Shown piece after piece: positions 25,623 to 34,434 of a DNA stretch of 64,000 nucleotides. Below the pieces are notes generated by a model, which worked only from the letters and a program-made list of their open reading frames with translations, made no database searches and was not told the origin of the DNA. Source of the stretch: Planctomycetota bacterium (GTDB lineage: Bacteria; Planctomycetota; Planctomycetia; Gemmatales; Gemmataceae); assembly GCA_016177925.1 (NCBI GenBank), contig JACOUH010000032.1, positions 54,647-118,646 of the forward strand, read 5' to 3'. How positions within the stretch are numbered: position 1 is the stretch's first letter; every line of letters starts with the position of its first letter. A program made the translations under genes and the position numbers.

Positions 25623-27038
25623 CTACTTGTCACCCAGGCAGACGACAACGGTGGGCTGGCCGGCGAACTCGCCCGCCATATTGCAGGTCGCCACGTACAG
25701 CCGTCCGCCGTGCAGCACTGGCCCGGCGTAGACGGCACCCGGCGCCTGCACCGCCGCGAGCTTGCCCAGGTCGAGCGTCCACTTTGGCTTGCCGTCGGAC
25801 AGGCCGATCGCATGCACCGCGCCCTTCAGGTCGGCGGCGTACGCGACTCCGTCGACCACCGCCGCAGGCGCGAAAAAGGGAGTTTTGGCATCGTAAATAA
25901 AACGGCGCGCGCCGCTGGCGAGGTCGAAGCCACGCACCTTGCCGTCGGTTGCCGTCGCGATCGCCAGCTCCTTAGTCAGCGCGACGCAGCCAAGGACGCC
26001 GCCGAAGACCTGCTTGCGCCATTTCTCCTTGCCGCTGGCGAGGTCGAACGCCGCGACTTCGCCCTTGGCGCCCTTGAGGGCGCCGGGCTCGTAGGAAACG
26101 CTGCTGCCGCCGACCACGACGAGGTCGCCCTGCACCGCCGGCCCGCCCCACGGGTTGAGCGGCAGGGGCGTACGCCACTGAATCTTGCCGGTCACGGCAT
26201 CGAGGGAGAACAGGGCACGGTCGCCGACCTGCTCCTTGTCGAGGTACGCGGAGCAGACCAGGACGCGGCCGCCGGCGACCGCCAGCGGGGCATCGACGTG
26301 CCACTTCTTGTCACCCTGCTGCCACAACTTCACCGGCGCTGGCTTGGGCAGCATGTCCTCCGACGGCGGCACCGCGAACTCGGGGTCCTTCTTTTTCTCC
26401 TCTTCGTACTTCGCCTGCAATTCCGCCCACTTCTTGTCCAGGACCTTGCGTACACCGGCGACGTCCATCTCCTTGCCGTCGAGCGTGACACGGTCCAGGT
26501 CGACGCAGATCACGCCCGCCGCCCCGCCGCCGACGTAGACCTTGCCGTCGACGATGGTCGGCGAGCCCTCGAGGTGGACGAGCGTGCCCGGCACGGACAG
26601 CTGCCACAGCGATTTCCCGGCGTCAGCGCTAAGGCAGTGCAGGAGGGCGCCGTCGGTCTGGTGCATGCCATCGCCGAAGACGAGTCGTCGGCCGCTGACC
26701 GCCGGCGACGCGACGGTCGGCAACTTCAAGAGCGGGATGCCTTTGCTCCAGGCGATCCGCTTGGCTGCCTTCGGGTCGGTGTCGAGGACGGCGACGGTCG
26801 GCAGATTGAAGCCGCTGAAGCCGGAGACGAACAGCCGATCACCGACCGGCACGGGCGAGGCGATGTAATGGTCCTGTCCCTTGTGTACCCACAGGACGCC
26901 GGGCTTGGCGGGACCAGCCTTGCCGTCGGTGTTGCCGCTGCGCTGGGCATTGCCGCGGTACGTCGACCACGGCTCGGCCGCCGGCGCCGGAAGGCAACTC
27001 AAACCACAAAGGAGAATCGTCCAGGTAGCGAATCTCAT
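25623..27038 (-). CDS. Secreted PQQ-like beta-propeller protein
   Basis: A 471-residue exported protein with signal peptide MRFATWTILLCGLSCLPAPA. The body shows repeated propeller blades of the PQQ_2 type: ASPVPVGDRLFVSGFSG, SPTIVDGKVYVGGG, GGPAVQGDLVVVGGSS, AAVVDGVAYAADLKGAVHA and GPVLHGGRLYVATCNMAG. The N-terminal motif WSTYRGNAQRSGN is common in planctomycete PQQ-repeat proteins. No PQQ-dehydrogenase catalytic residues were recognised, so it is more likely a binding or scaffold propeller than an enzyme. A charged insert (KYEEEKKKDPEF) sits near residue 215. It is followed by the FG-GAP gene upstream on the same strand, with a palindrome between. Confidence 0.82.
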   Translation of the reverse strand: MRFATWTILLCGLSCLPAPAAEPWSTYRGNAQRSGNTDGKAGPAKPGVLWVHKGQDHYIASPVPVGDRLFVSGFSGFNLPTVAVLDTDPKAAKRIAWSKGIPLLKLPTVASPAVSGRRLVFGDGMHQTDGALLHCLSADAGKSLWQLSVPGTLVHLEGSPTIVDGKVYVGGGAAGVICVDLDRVTLDGKEMDVAGVRKVLDKKWAELQAKYEEEKKKDPEFAVPPSEDMLPKPAPVKLWQQGDKKWHVDAPLAVAGGRVLVCSAYLDKEQVGDRALFSLDAVTGKIQWRTPLPLNPWGGPAVQGDLVVVGGSSVSYEPGALKGAKGEVAAFDLASGKEKWRKQVFGGVLGCVALTKELAIATATDGKVRGFDLASGARRFIYDAKTPFFAPAAVVDGVAYAADLKGAVHAIGLSDGKPKWTLDLGKLAAVQAPGAVYAGPVLHGGRLYVATCNMAGEFAGQPTVVVCLGDK

Positions 27039-27061
27039 GGAGGGTATATCCTTTGGGAACC

Positions 27062-27125
27062 GGCGAGCGGGGGGTGTGAACCCCCCGGTGCAGCCATACC
27101 GGGGGGTTCACACCCCCCGCTCGCC
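27062..27125. repeat. Long palindrome, family D
   Basis: GGCGAGCGGGGGGTGTGAAC on the left, inverted copy TTCACACCCCCCGCTCGCC on the right. Same outer arms as 3597-3683. It lies five bases from the stop codon of the FG-GAP gene. Confidence 0.85.
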
Positions 27126-27129
27126 CGTG

Positions 27130-29169
27130 TTATTGCACCTTCGGCGTGGTGTCGTCGATGACGCCGCGCAGAGGCGTGCTGGCCACGACGATCTCGCGGG
27201 CCCGCTTGACGCCGCTGCTGTACTGGACCTCGACGCGGTACTTGCCCGGCTTCAAGGCGAACCGCGCCTGCGGCGGGGCCTGTCCGCCGCGGCCGTCCCC
27301 TCCCGATACCTCGTGACTGCCGAGCAGGTTGCCCTCCTTGTCGAGGACGCGCACGCGGCTGCCGACCACCCCGGTCGTTCCCTTCACCTGCAGCGTCACC
27401 GGCGTGGCCTTGGCAGCCCACTCCGGGTTGCCCAGGAGCACGCACGACTCCTGTCCCTCATTGTTGAAGACCATGTCGAGCACGCCGTCGTTGTTCAGGT
27501 CGACCAGGCAGACCGCCTGCGTGTTGCAGATGCGCTGGTTCAGACCGACCGCCTCGGAAGCGTCCTCGAAGGTGCCATCGCCCTTGTTACGGAAGAAGCG
27601 GTTGTGACCCCGTAGACAGCCAACGACCAGGTCGAGCTTGCCGTCGTTGTCGAAGTCGCCCCAGGCCGCACACGTCGCCTGGCCCATCGGCTTGGCGAGG
27701 TCGCCTGCCTTCTCCGTGACGTCGGTGAAGTGCCCCTTGCCGTCGTTTTTGAACAGCTTGCAGGTGCCGTTCTGCGGGACGAACAGGTCGAGGTGGCCAT
27801 CGTTGTCGAAGTCGCCGAACACCGGACCGACGCGACCCGGCTTGTAGGAGATACCGCTGTCCTTCGCCTCGACGAAGCCGTCCTTCTTGTTCAGGACGAG
27901 CAGGCCGGTGCCGGCGCCGTAGAGGAAGTCAGGCCGGCCGTCGCCGTCGACGTCGGCAACGGTGAGGGTGTCGCCCTTGACGGTGCTGCCGATGCCCTTG
28001 GGCCCGAGGCCGACCTTGTCGGAGACGTCCTCGAACCACCGGAGCAGGGGCGGCTTCCCGGCCTGAACTGCGGAGGCCGGCTCCGCCTTCCCCTTATTGC
28101 GGTAGAGGCGCAGGCCGTGGAAGCCGTTGCCCAGCAGGATGTCGGGTCGGCCGTCGCCGTCGTAGTCGAGCCAGGCGGCAGCGGTCAGGTTGTAGCACAG
28201 TTCCTTCGGCAGCAGGTGGCTGTCATCGCGGAAGCCGTCGCCGGTATTCGTGTAGAGCTTCGGCCCCTCGGCGGTGGCGAGCAACAGGTCCGGCTTGCCG
28301 TCGCCGTTGTAGTCAGCCCACACCGCGGCGCGGCAACCGCCCGCGAAGGGCAGACTCGTCTCGCCCAGCGATTCGCCGTCGTTCTGCAGCAGCGTGACCT
28401 TGGTCGCGCCGACGAGGCAGAGGTCGGGCTTGCCGTCGCCGTTGACGTCGACGCTCGAGATGGCCTGCGCCTCGGGGTCGACACGGGTAAGCGCCGAGTA
28501 GTGCGTGAAGCCGGGCAGTCCGGATAGGCGGCGGAAGTCGTCGTCGCCCCAGCCGACGAAGTCGCGCTTGGGGTTGTAGTCGTTGAGCTTGAGGCTGACG
28601 CGCAGCCGCTGGATCTTGGCCTTGCGCAAGTGCAGGTCGTCCTTGTTGCCGTCGACCATGCAGGGGGCGATCACTTCCTTGCCGTTGAGCACCTCCGCGA
28701 CGAGGCTGGCGAGCTTTTCGACCTTGCCGCAGTAGGTCCGCAGCAGGAACGGCTCGCCGTGGCTGAAGCTCCACCAGTCGCCGCCGTTGTACGCCTGATA
28801 CCAGTAGGTGCCGATGCACGTCTCGCTGGCGCTGCCGTTGTGGAAGAAGACCGCCGTCTTGCCGGCCTCCGCCCATGCCATCGGATACTTCCACTCGCGT
28901 TCGTGGAAGCCGTTGCCGCTGAGGCTGTGGCGGATGACGTCGGTCGGGTGCTTGCCCTTAATGTCGCGCACCTTGCGGTAGATGATGAGCCGCTTCTCCT
29001 TGTCGACCTTCTCGACGCGCATGAGAAGGACGTTGGTCGACAGGTTGATGACCTGGCCGAAGCTGTGCGGCGCCTCGACGTAGCCGTGCGCCTGGCGGAC
29101 CGGCCAGCAGAGTATCGCTGTCCCAGCCACGAGGCCGAGGCAGGCAAGCAGACGTCGCAGGGTCGTCAT
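27130..29169 (-). CDS. Secreted FG-GAP/VCBS repeat protein
   Basis: A 679-residue exported protein: signal sequence MTTLRRLLACLGLVAGTAIL, an N-terminal domain of about 200 residues containing a single Cys-rich site, then an integrin-like propeller of FG-GAP/VCBS repeats with calcium-binding DxNxDGxxD loops (DVNGDGKPDLCLVG, DYNGDGKPDLLLA, DYDGDGRPDILLG, DVDGDGRPDFLYG, DFDNDGHLDLFV, DFDNDGKLDLVVG, DLNNDGVLDMVFN). The C-terminal portion resembles an ASPIC/UnbV-type tail (GSRVRVLDKEGNLLGSHEV). Such proteins are common cell-surface or periplasmic proteins in planctomycetes; ligands are unknown. Ribosome site AAGGGGGAA precedes the ATG. Confidence 0.88.
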   Translation of the reverse strand: MTTLRRLLACLGLVAGTAILCWPVRQAHGYVEAPHSFGQVINLSTNVLLMRVEKVDKEKRLIIYRKVRDIKGKHPTDVIRHSLSGNGFHEREWKYPMAWAEAGKTAVFFHNGSASETCIGTYWYQAYNGGDWWSFSHGEPFLLRTYCGKVEKLASLVAEVLNGKEVIAPCMVDGNKDDLHLRKAKIQRLRVSLKLNDYNPKRDFVGWGDDDFRRLSGLPGFTHYSALTRVDPEAQAISSVDVNGDGKPDLCLVGATKVTLLQNDGESLGETSLPFAGGCRAAVWADYNGDGKPDLLLATAEGPKLYTNTGDGFRDDSHLLPKELCYNLTAAAWLDYDGDGRPDILLGNGFHGLRLYRNKGKAEPASAVQAGKPPLLRWFEDVSDKVGLGPKGIGSTVKGDTLTVADVDGDGRPDFLYGAGTGLLVLNKKDGFVEAKDSGISYKPGRVGPVFGDFDNDGHLDLFVPQNGTCKLFKNDGKGHFTDVTEKAGDLAKPMGQATCAAWGDFDNDGKLDLVVGCLRGHNRFFRNKGDGTFEDASEAVGLNQRICNTQAVCLVDLNNDGVLDMVFNNEGQESCVLLGNPEWAAKATPVTLQVKGTTGVVGSRVRVLDKEGNLLGSHEVSGGDGRGGQAPPQARFALKPGKYRVEVQYSSGVKRAREIVVASTPLRGVIDDTTPKVQ

Positions 29170-29180
29170 GGTTCCCCCTT

Positions 29181-29231
29181 AGCCCGACGCGCAAGCGAGG
29201 TTTGAACTCTCCCTCGCTTGCGCGTCGGGCT
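29181..29231. repeat. Palindrome, family G
   Basis: AGCCCGACGCGCAAGCGAGG paired with CCTCGCTTGCGCGTCGGGCT. It sits between the TPR gene stop and the FG-GAP start. Confidence 0.8.
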
Positions 29232-29235
29232 AATA

Positions 29236-32200
29236 TCAACTCTTCCTCAGTTCCTCCAGCCTCTTCCTGGCCGCTTCCGCGGGCTCGCCGTCGGGGTGGT
29301 CGCGCAGCAGCCGTTGCAAGAGCTGAACGGCCTTGTCGCGCTGCTTGTCCTCGGCGAGAGCACGGGCCGCCTCGAGCAGGGCGACGGCACTCAACTCCGG
29401 GTAGTCGTAGGTGAACGGCACGACCAGCAGGGCCGTCGAGGCCTCGGCGTAGCGCTTCTGGGCCAGCCGGCACAGGCCGATGTTCAGCTGCGCCCGCGCT
29501 CCCATCTCGGTGACGACGGCGGCGGTCACGACGTTGTAAGCGTTGACAGCCTGGTCAAACTCACCCTTCTGCTGGTGCGCCCAGCCGATGCCGTAGCGAG
29601 CCTCGTGGACCCACGGACTCTGTGGGAAGCTGCCGGCCACGCGTTCGTGCGCCTGCCGGCTGGCGTCCCACTGCTTGAGCTGTCCGAGGGCGTGCCCCAG
29701 CCGCAGCAGGGCACGGTCACTCAGCCCGGCGATGTTCTGGAACGGGCCGAAGTCGCGGAATTTCGCCAGTTCCTTCGACGCCTCGGTATAATTCTTCGCC
29801 TGCATGTGGCACTCGCCGGCGCGATACGTCGCCTGGGCCCGCAGCGGGCTCTTCTCGTTCTTGACGATCGGCTCGAGCTGCGCCAGTGCTGCCTTGGCGT
29901 CACCCTTGGCGGCTAGGCAGATGCCCAGACGCAACTTGATCCGCTCGGTCAGTTCCTCCTTGGGTTCGCGATCAAGGGCCTCCTGGAGGAGCTTGACGGC
30001 AGCGTCGTGTTCGTTGCGCTCGGAGAGCAGCTCCGCCAACTCGAAGCGGGCATCGGCATTGGTTTCCAGGTCCGGAAAAGCGGTGATCAGCGATTGATAG
30101 AGACTGCGGACCTTCTTTTCGGACTCCTGCAATGGGACGGCCGACAGCGGGACGACGGGCGGCGGCACGAAGGGCGGCTGCTGGCCCTGGGGCGTCTTCT
30201 TCGCAACCTCGTCCTTGAGCTTCTGCCAGCGTTCCTGCTGGACGCGGTCGCGGGCCGCTTCGATCTCCTGCTCGGCGAGGGCCCGCCCTGCCCAGGCGGC
30301 GTCGTAGAGCATCCGCGCCCGTAGCGGCGAGTCGGCCTTCTTCTGCTTGATCTGCTCGGCCTGTGCTTCAAGGTAGCGCACCGAATCGCCGAGCAATTGG
30401 AAGCCCTGGGCCATCAGCGCCCGGTCCTGGTTCTGCTGCTCGGGCTTGCGGCCGGGTTGGGCCAGCAACTTGCGCGCCTCCTCGACCTTCTGCCGTCCCT
30501 CGTCCTTGAGGCACTGCCCGTTGCGGAGTGCCGCCTCGAACGCCTCGGGAGCGTTGGGGTAGGTGCGAACAACGCCATCGAAGGCCTGCCGGGCGTCGGG
30601 CAGCTTGCCGGCCTCCTTGAGGGCGATGCCCTGGTGGTACTGCAACATCGGCACCCAGCCGGCGCGGGCCGGGTCCTTGAGCAAGTTCGCCTCGTGGGCC
30701 TGGCGGCAGTTGGTGAGGAACGTCGCGGCCTCGGCGGCTCGGTTCTGGCCGCGCAGCAGCGTCGAGAGACGGAGAATCGCCATCGGCGCGAGGGGGGCGT
30801 CCTTGAGCGGCGCGTCGGCAAAGCGACGCAGCGCGTCGATAGCGCCATTGACGTCGCCGGCCTGGGCGAGGCAGCGGGCGCGCTCGAAGGCAGCGATCGG
30901 CTGCTGGGGCGACTTGGAGAACTTCTGCATCAGCTGCTCGTAGGCCGTGCGGGCGCTGGCGAGGGCTTTGGCCTTGTCGGGCGGCTGGGCGCTCATGTCG
31001 GCGAGACGCTGATAACAGAAGCCGAGCTTGAGCAGGGCATCGGGCGCCTCGACGGCCTTCTCCTGTGATGACACGAAGGTCGTCAACAGTTCGATGGCCT
31101 TGTTCATCTGCTCGGTGACTTTGCCAGCGGCGAGGGCGTCGTCGGCCTCGGCGGGGGCAAGGCGAATGCAGCAGTCGGCGAGGACATAGGGGACCGCGGC
31201 AAGGTCGCCGGTGCGGTCGGCTTGTGGAATCTTCTCCAGGAGGTCGTGGGCCTTCTCGACGTCGCCCTTACGGTAGTGGCCCATCGCCAGGGCGTAACGG
31301 GCGAGGTTGATGTGCGGCGACTCGGGGAACTTGTCCACGAGCACCTGGTAGCGCTTGACCGCCTCGTCGCGGAGGCGCGCCAGCTCCTGCACCCGGTTGG
31401 GCAGGGATGGGTTGTTCTCGGCGGCGAGGGCAGCGAAGGCGGCGTTCTCGGCGTGGCGGAACAGGACCGCCGACAAGAGCAGGCTCTTCGGATGCGCCTG
31501 GCGGAAGCGGTCGCAGACCTTGTCCGACTCGGCATACTCAGCGTTGAGGTGCAGGGCCGTCGCCAGCCGCTGCAAGACTTCCTGCTCGCGCTCGGCGATC
31601 AGCTTCTCGTTGAGGACCTGGTTGCAAGTATTGGCCGCGTCCTTGAAGAGCTTGGCCCCTTGCTGGACATCGGCCAGCTCGAGCAGGATCTGTCCGCGGC
31701 GGGTACGAACCTCGGGGTCGGCAGCATTGGCTCGGTCGACTGCCTTGCGCAGGGTGTCGATGGCGCTCTTCTGTGCCTGCAGCCACACGGTGGCATTGTC
31801 AGGATTGGCAGCGCCGGCCTGCGCTTTGGCGAGCCAGAGGAGGGCCTGGTCAGCGAGGGTCGGCTGTTTGTCGGCCAACGGCTGCAGGAGCTTGATCGCC
31901 TGATCGTACTGCTTGAGCTGCACCTGGCAGAATCCGACGCGGAGTTGCACCTCGGGCAGCAGCGGGGAGGCCGGGAACTGCTTCTCGAAGTCGGTGAAGC
32001 GTGTCAACGCCTCGGCGAACTTACCGCCCTCGTACTGCAAGACGCCGAGATAGAGCGTGGCGCGGGCGACGTGATCAGGCGGCAGTGAGTTGGCCAGGGC
32101 GGTCAGGCGGGCCTTTTCGTCGGGGTCGTTTTGGAAGGCCTGCGGGTTCTTGAGTGCCTCCTTGGCATCCTGAACCTGTTTCGCATACTGGGTGAGGACG

Positions 32201-33069
32201 GCCTCGTAATGGGCCGCCGCCTCGGCGCGTTCGCCTTCGACGTGGTGGACGCGGGCAAGCAGGTAGCGAGCGTGCGTGCCGAAGACGGGGTCGGCGAAGG
32301 GCGTGAGCTGATTGAGCGACTTACCGGCGGCGAGATAGTCCTTGAGGAGGAAGCTCCCGAACCCGTGGTGGTAGAGGGCCAGCCGGCGGTAGCGGCTCTT
32401 GACGAGCAGTCGGTCGTCGAGGAACGGGGCGACGATGGCGAGAGCGTCCTTGGGTTTGAGCAGGCGTGTCAGCATTTCGGCCTGGTCGCAGCGGGCGCGG
32501 GCGGCCCACTCGAGGTCGGCGGGAATAGCTTTGTCGGGGTCGAGCTTGCCGGCGCGATCGGTGAACGCCTTGATCGCGGCGGCGAACTGCTTCTGCGCTT
32601 CCTCGAAGCGCTGGGCCGCCGTGGCTCGGCGCTGCGGGGCCTCGGCGGGTTTGGCGACCGCCTGGGTCAGTTCACCCAGGCCGAGGGCGCGCTGGGCATG
32701 GCCGGTGTAGTAGAGGGCGAAGGGGTGATCGGGATTGTTCTTGTCGCCGGCCGCGGGCGGGAGGAGTTGAAGGGCCTCGGTGTAGTTGCGGTCGGGGCCC
32801 TCGATAAGGCAGAGCGCGAGGCCATAGCGGGCAGAGTTGGCCTCCTTGTGTCCGCCGTACTTCTGGAGAAACTCGCGAAAGCGAGCGGCGGCAAAGGCGT
32901 GGTTTTTCTCGTTGTAAGCCCGGCGGGCGCTATTGAGGAGCAGGGTCGCGGCCTGGTCCTGCGGCGCCTGGGCGGCCAGGGACGAGGCGAGGGTCGCGGC
33001 GAAGGCGAGAGCGAACAGCCAGGCGCGGGCCGGCCGGGCGGGAATATGACCGTGGTGGGAGGATAGCAT
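29236..33069 (-). CDS. Large exported TPR-repeat protein
   Basis: A 1277-residue protein with an N-terminal basic stretch and signal/anchor helix (PARAWLFALAFAATLASSLA) and then almost entirely tetratricopeptide-like helical repeats, for example AFAAARFREFLQKYGGHKEA, AEAAAHYEAVLTQYAKQ, AEALTRFTDFEKQFPASPLL and QAVNAYNVVTAAVV. The pattern with FP..P between helices resembles the YbgF/BamD type of outer-membrane TPR. It is probably a periplasmic scaffold. The ATG at 33069 is chosen because it has a GAGGAGG ribosome site and is followed at once by the signal sequence; the reading frame stays open upstream to 33387 but that part looks non-coding. Confidence 0.82.
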   Translation of the reverse strand: MLSSHHGHIPARPARAWLFALAFAATLASSLAAQAPQDQAATLLLNSARRAYNEKNHAFAAARFREFLQKYGGHKEANSARYGLALCLIEGPDRNYTEALQLLPPAAGDKNNPDHPFALYYTGHAQRALGLGELTQAVAKPAEAPQRRATAAQRFEEAQKQFAAAIKAFTDRAGKLDPDKAIPADLEWAARARCDQAEMLTRLLKPKDALAIVAPFLDDRLLVKSRYRRLALYHHGFGSFLLKDYLAAGKSLNQLTPFADPVFGTHARYLLARVHHVEGERAEAAAHYEAVLTQYAKQVQDAKEALKNPQAFQNDPDEKARLTALANSLPPDHVARATLYLGVLQYEGGKFAEALTRFTDFEKQFPASPLLPEVQLRVGFCQVQLKQYDQAIKLLQPLADKQPTLADQALLWLAKAQAGAANPDNATVWLQAQKSAIDTLRKAVDRANAADPEVRTRRGQILLELADVQQGAKLFKDAANTCNQVLNEKLIAEREQEVLQRLATALHLNAEYAESDKVCDRFRQAHPKSLLLSAVLFRHAENAAFAALAAENNPSLPNRVQELARLRDEAVKRYQVLVDKFPESPHINLARYALAMGHYRKGDVEKAHDLLEKIPQADRTGDLAAVPYVLADCCIRLAPAEADDALAAGKVTEQMNKAIELLTTFVSSQEKAVEAPDALLKLGFCYQRLADMSAQPPDKAKALASARTAYEQLMQKFSKSPQQPIAAFERARCLAQAGDVNGAIDALRRFADAPLKDAPLAPMAILRLSTLLRGQNRAAEAATFLTNCRQAHEANLLKDPARAGWVPMLQYHQGIALKEAGKLPDARQAFDGVVRTYPNAPEAFEAALRNGQCLKDEGRQKVEEARKLLAQPGRKPEQQNQDRALMAQGFQLLGDSVRYLEAQAEQIKQKKADSPLRARMLYDAAWAGRALAEQEIEAARDRVQQERWQKLKDEVAKKTPQGQQPPFVPPPVVPLSAVPLQESEKKVRSLYQSLITAFPDLETNADARFELAELLSERNEHDAAVKLLQEALDREPKEELTERIKLRLGICLAAKGDAKAALAQLEPIVKNEKSPLRAQATYRAGECHMQAKNYTEASKELAKFRDFGPFQNIAGLSDRALLRLGHALGQLKQWDASRQAHERVAGSFPQSPWVHEARYGIGWAHQQKGEFDQAVNAYNVVTAAVVTEMGARAQLNIGLCRLAQKRYAEASTALLVVPFTYDYPELSAVALLEAARALAEDKQRDKAVQLLQRLLRDHPDGEPAEAARKRLEELRKS

Positions 33070-33459
33070 GTCCCTGGGAACCTCCTCAGCAGGGGAGAGT
33101 CGTCGGAAGAAATCAACCACGCCGGCGGGGAAGAGACTCCGGTCGCTCACGCTCCCGGCTCGCCGCGATCCCGAGCAATCCTGTCCGGCACACGTCGCAG
33201 TCCGTTCGCGCGTACTCCAACAGTTAGAGCGGAGGGTTGCCTCCCGCAGCAGCTTGGCGGGAGTGTTCCGTTTTGGACCTCCGCGGCTCAGAGGGGGCAG
33301 GGCCGGCGGAGCACTCGCAAGTTCCATCGGGAGACGATGGCAGCGAGTGACTCCATTGTGTGAAGGCAACGTGAGCAGGTCAATCAAAAAATTACAAGCG
33401 TGGATGCGATGTTACACGCCCCAGGCCGCACGCCCAGACTTCCCCGCGGCGGCGCCTGC
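33070..33459. other. Region upstream of the TPR gene
   Basis: 390 bp with no accepted gene. It includes an AT-rich patch near 33380-33400 (CAATCAAAAAATTACAAG) that could belong to the promoter of the minus-strand TPR gene. No repeat was seen. Confidence 0.35.
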
Positions 33460-34275
33460 TTACGCTTGACTCTGGCGTGCGCGGAGCTGTTGTTCCAGCC
33501 AGGCGCTCTCCTCAGGGCCGAGCAGTGGGCTCAGCGGCCGGGTGTAGTCAATGCTCCGTTCATAACGGGAGCGCTGATAGATCGCGTCGACCATCGGCTG
33601 TAGGTCGAGCCAGAGGTCGGGATCAGGCTTGATCAGTGGTGCGGGGATGCGGGGCAGCGGTCGGCGGAAATGCGCCGGCCAGGCCTTACAGAGTTGATAC
33701 TTTTTCGCCCGGGCGACCATCAGCGTGTAGGGGCTGTTCGGCCAGGGGTCGAGCATGGGCATGCGCTCGCCACCGCGCAATAGGTCGATCTCGACCAGGT
33801 TCGCGGCACCGAGGAGAAGGCTTTGTCGCTTGCGCAGGTAGAGGTCTCGCCCCTCCGAGCCGGGCCGCTTGTTCGAGGCCGAGAGAACCTCGATGCAGGT
33901 CACCAGCCGCTGCTCAGGGGTGGCCTCGTAGATCTCGACGAACGCCTCGCGGTGCTCCTCCTCGATGAAGGCCCGCATCGTCACCGGTTCGGTCTCCTCG
34001 GCGGGCTCCGCCACTGCGACGCCGCCTCGTTTCCGTGTGGTCTTCTTGCGGCCCTCGGGGGCGGTGACGCTGACGTCGGGGAGGAAGGGGTGGCTGACCT
34101 TGCCCTCCGACTCGACGAGGACCAGATAGGACCGCTCCCCAGTGCGCACGAGGTAATGCGCGGGAGCGGTGTCGGCCAACCGTTCGTAAATCTTCTCGAT
34201 GAGATGGCCGTGGAAATCCTCCCATAGCCCACAGTCCTCGATGTAGGGGTCCATGCCCGGAAACGGCGATTTCAT
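33460..34275 (-). CDS. DUF4058 family protein
   Basis: A 271-residue protein with the DUF4058 signature at its start (MKSPFPGMDPYIEDCGLWED FH) and further conserved parts (YLVLVESEG, VEIYEATPEQRLVTCIEVLS, KRPGSEGRDLYLRKRQSLL, VEIDLLRGGERMPM). The E...CIEVLS...Lys pattern recalls a PD-(D/E)XK nuclease-like fold, as suggested for related uncharacterised families, but this is inference. It has no signal peptide. DUF4058 genes are abundant in Gemmataceae and cyanobacteria, and their function is unknown. It lies between the kinase/tubulin-like gene and the TPR gene, all on the minus strand. Confidence 0.85.
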   Translation of the reverse strand: MKSPFPGMDPYIEDCGLWEDFHGHLIEKIYERLADTAPAHYLVRTGERSYLVLVESEGKVSHPFLPDVSVTAPEGRKKTTRKRGGVAVAEPAEETEPVTMRAFIEEEHREAFVEIYEATPEQRLVTCIEVLSASNKRPGSEGRDLYLRKRQSLLLGAANLVEIDLLRGGERMPMLDPWPNSPYTLMVARAKKYQLCKAWPAHFRRPLPRIPAPLIKPDPDLWLDLQPMVDAIYQRSRYERSIDYTRPLSPLLGPEESAWLEQQLRARQSQA

Positions 34276-34434
34276 GGAAAAGCCTCCGAAGGGTCTGTGA
34301 TCCTCCGCCAGCGTAGCGACCCCGACGGGAGAAAGGCAACCGGAAGTGTTCGAGCCGCCGCAACCCGCCTTCTTGTTTCCCTGATGTGCGGGGAGAGAGG
34401 GAGGAAGGCGAATGGTCTCAGATTCCGGCTGAGG

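Noticed and set aside
33070..33387. N-terminal extension of the TPR protein up to 33387
   Set aside because: The extra residues are Arg/Ser-rich without structure and precede a clear signal sequence with its own GAGGAGG site at 33069.
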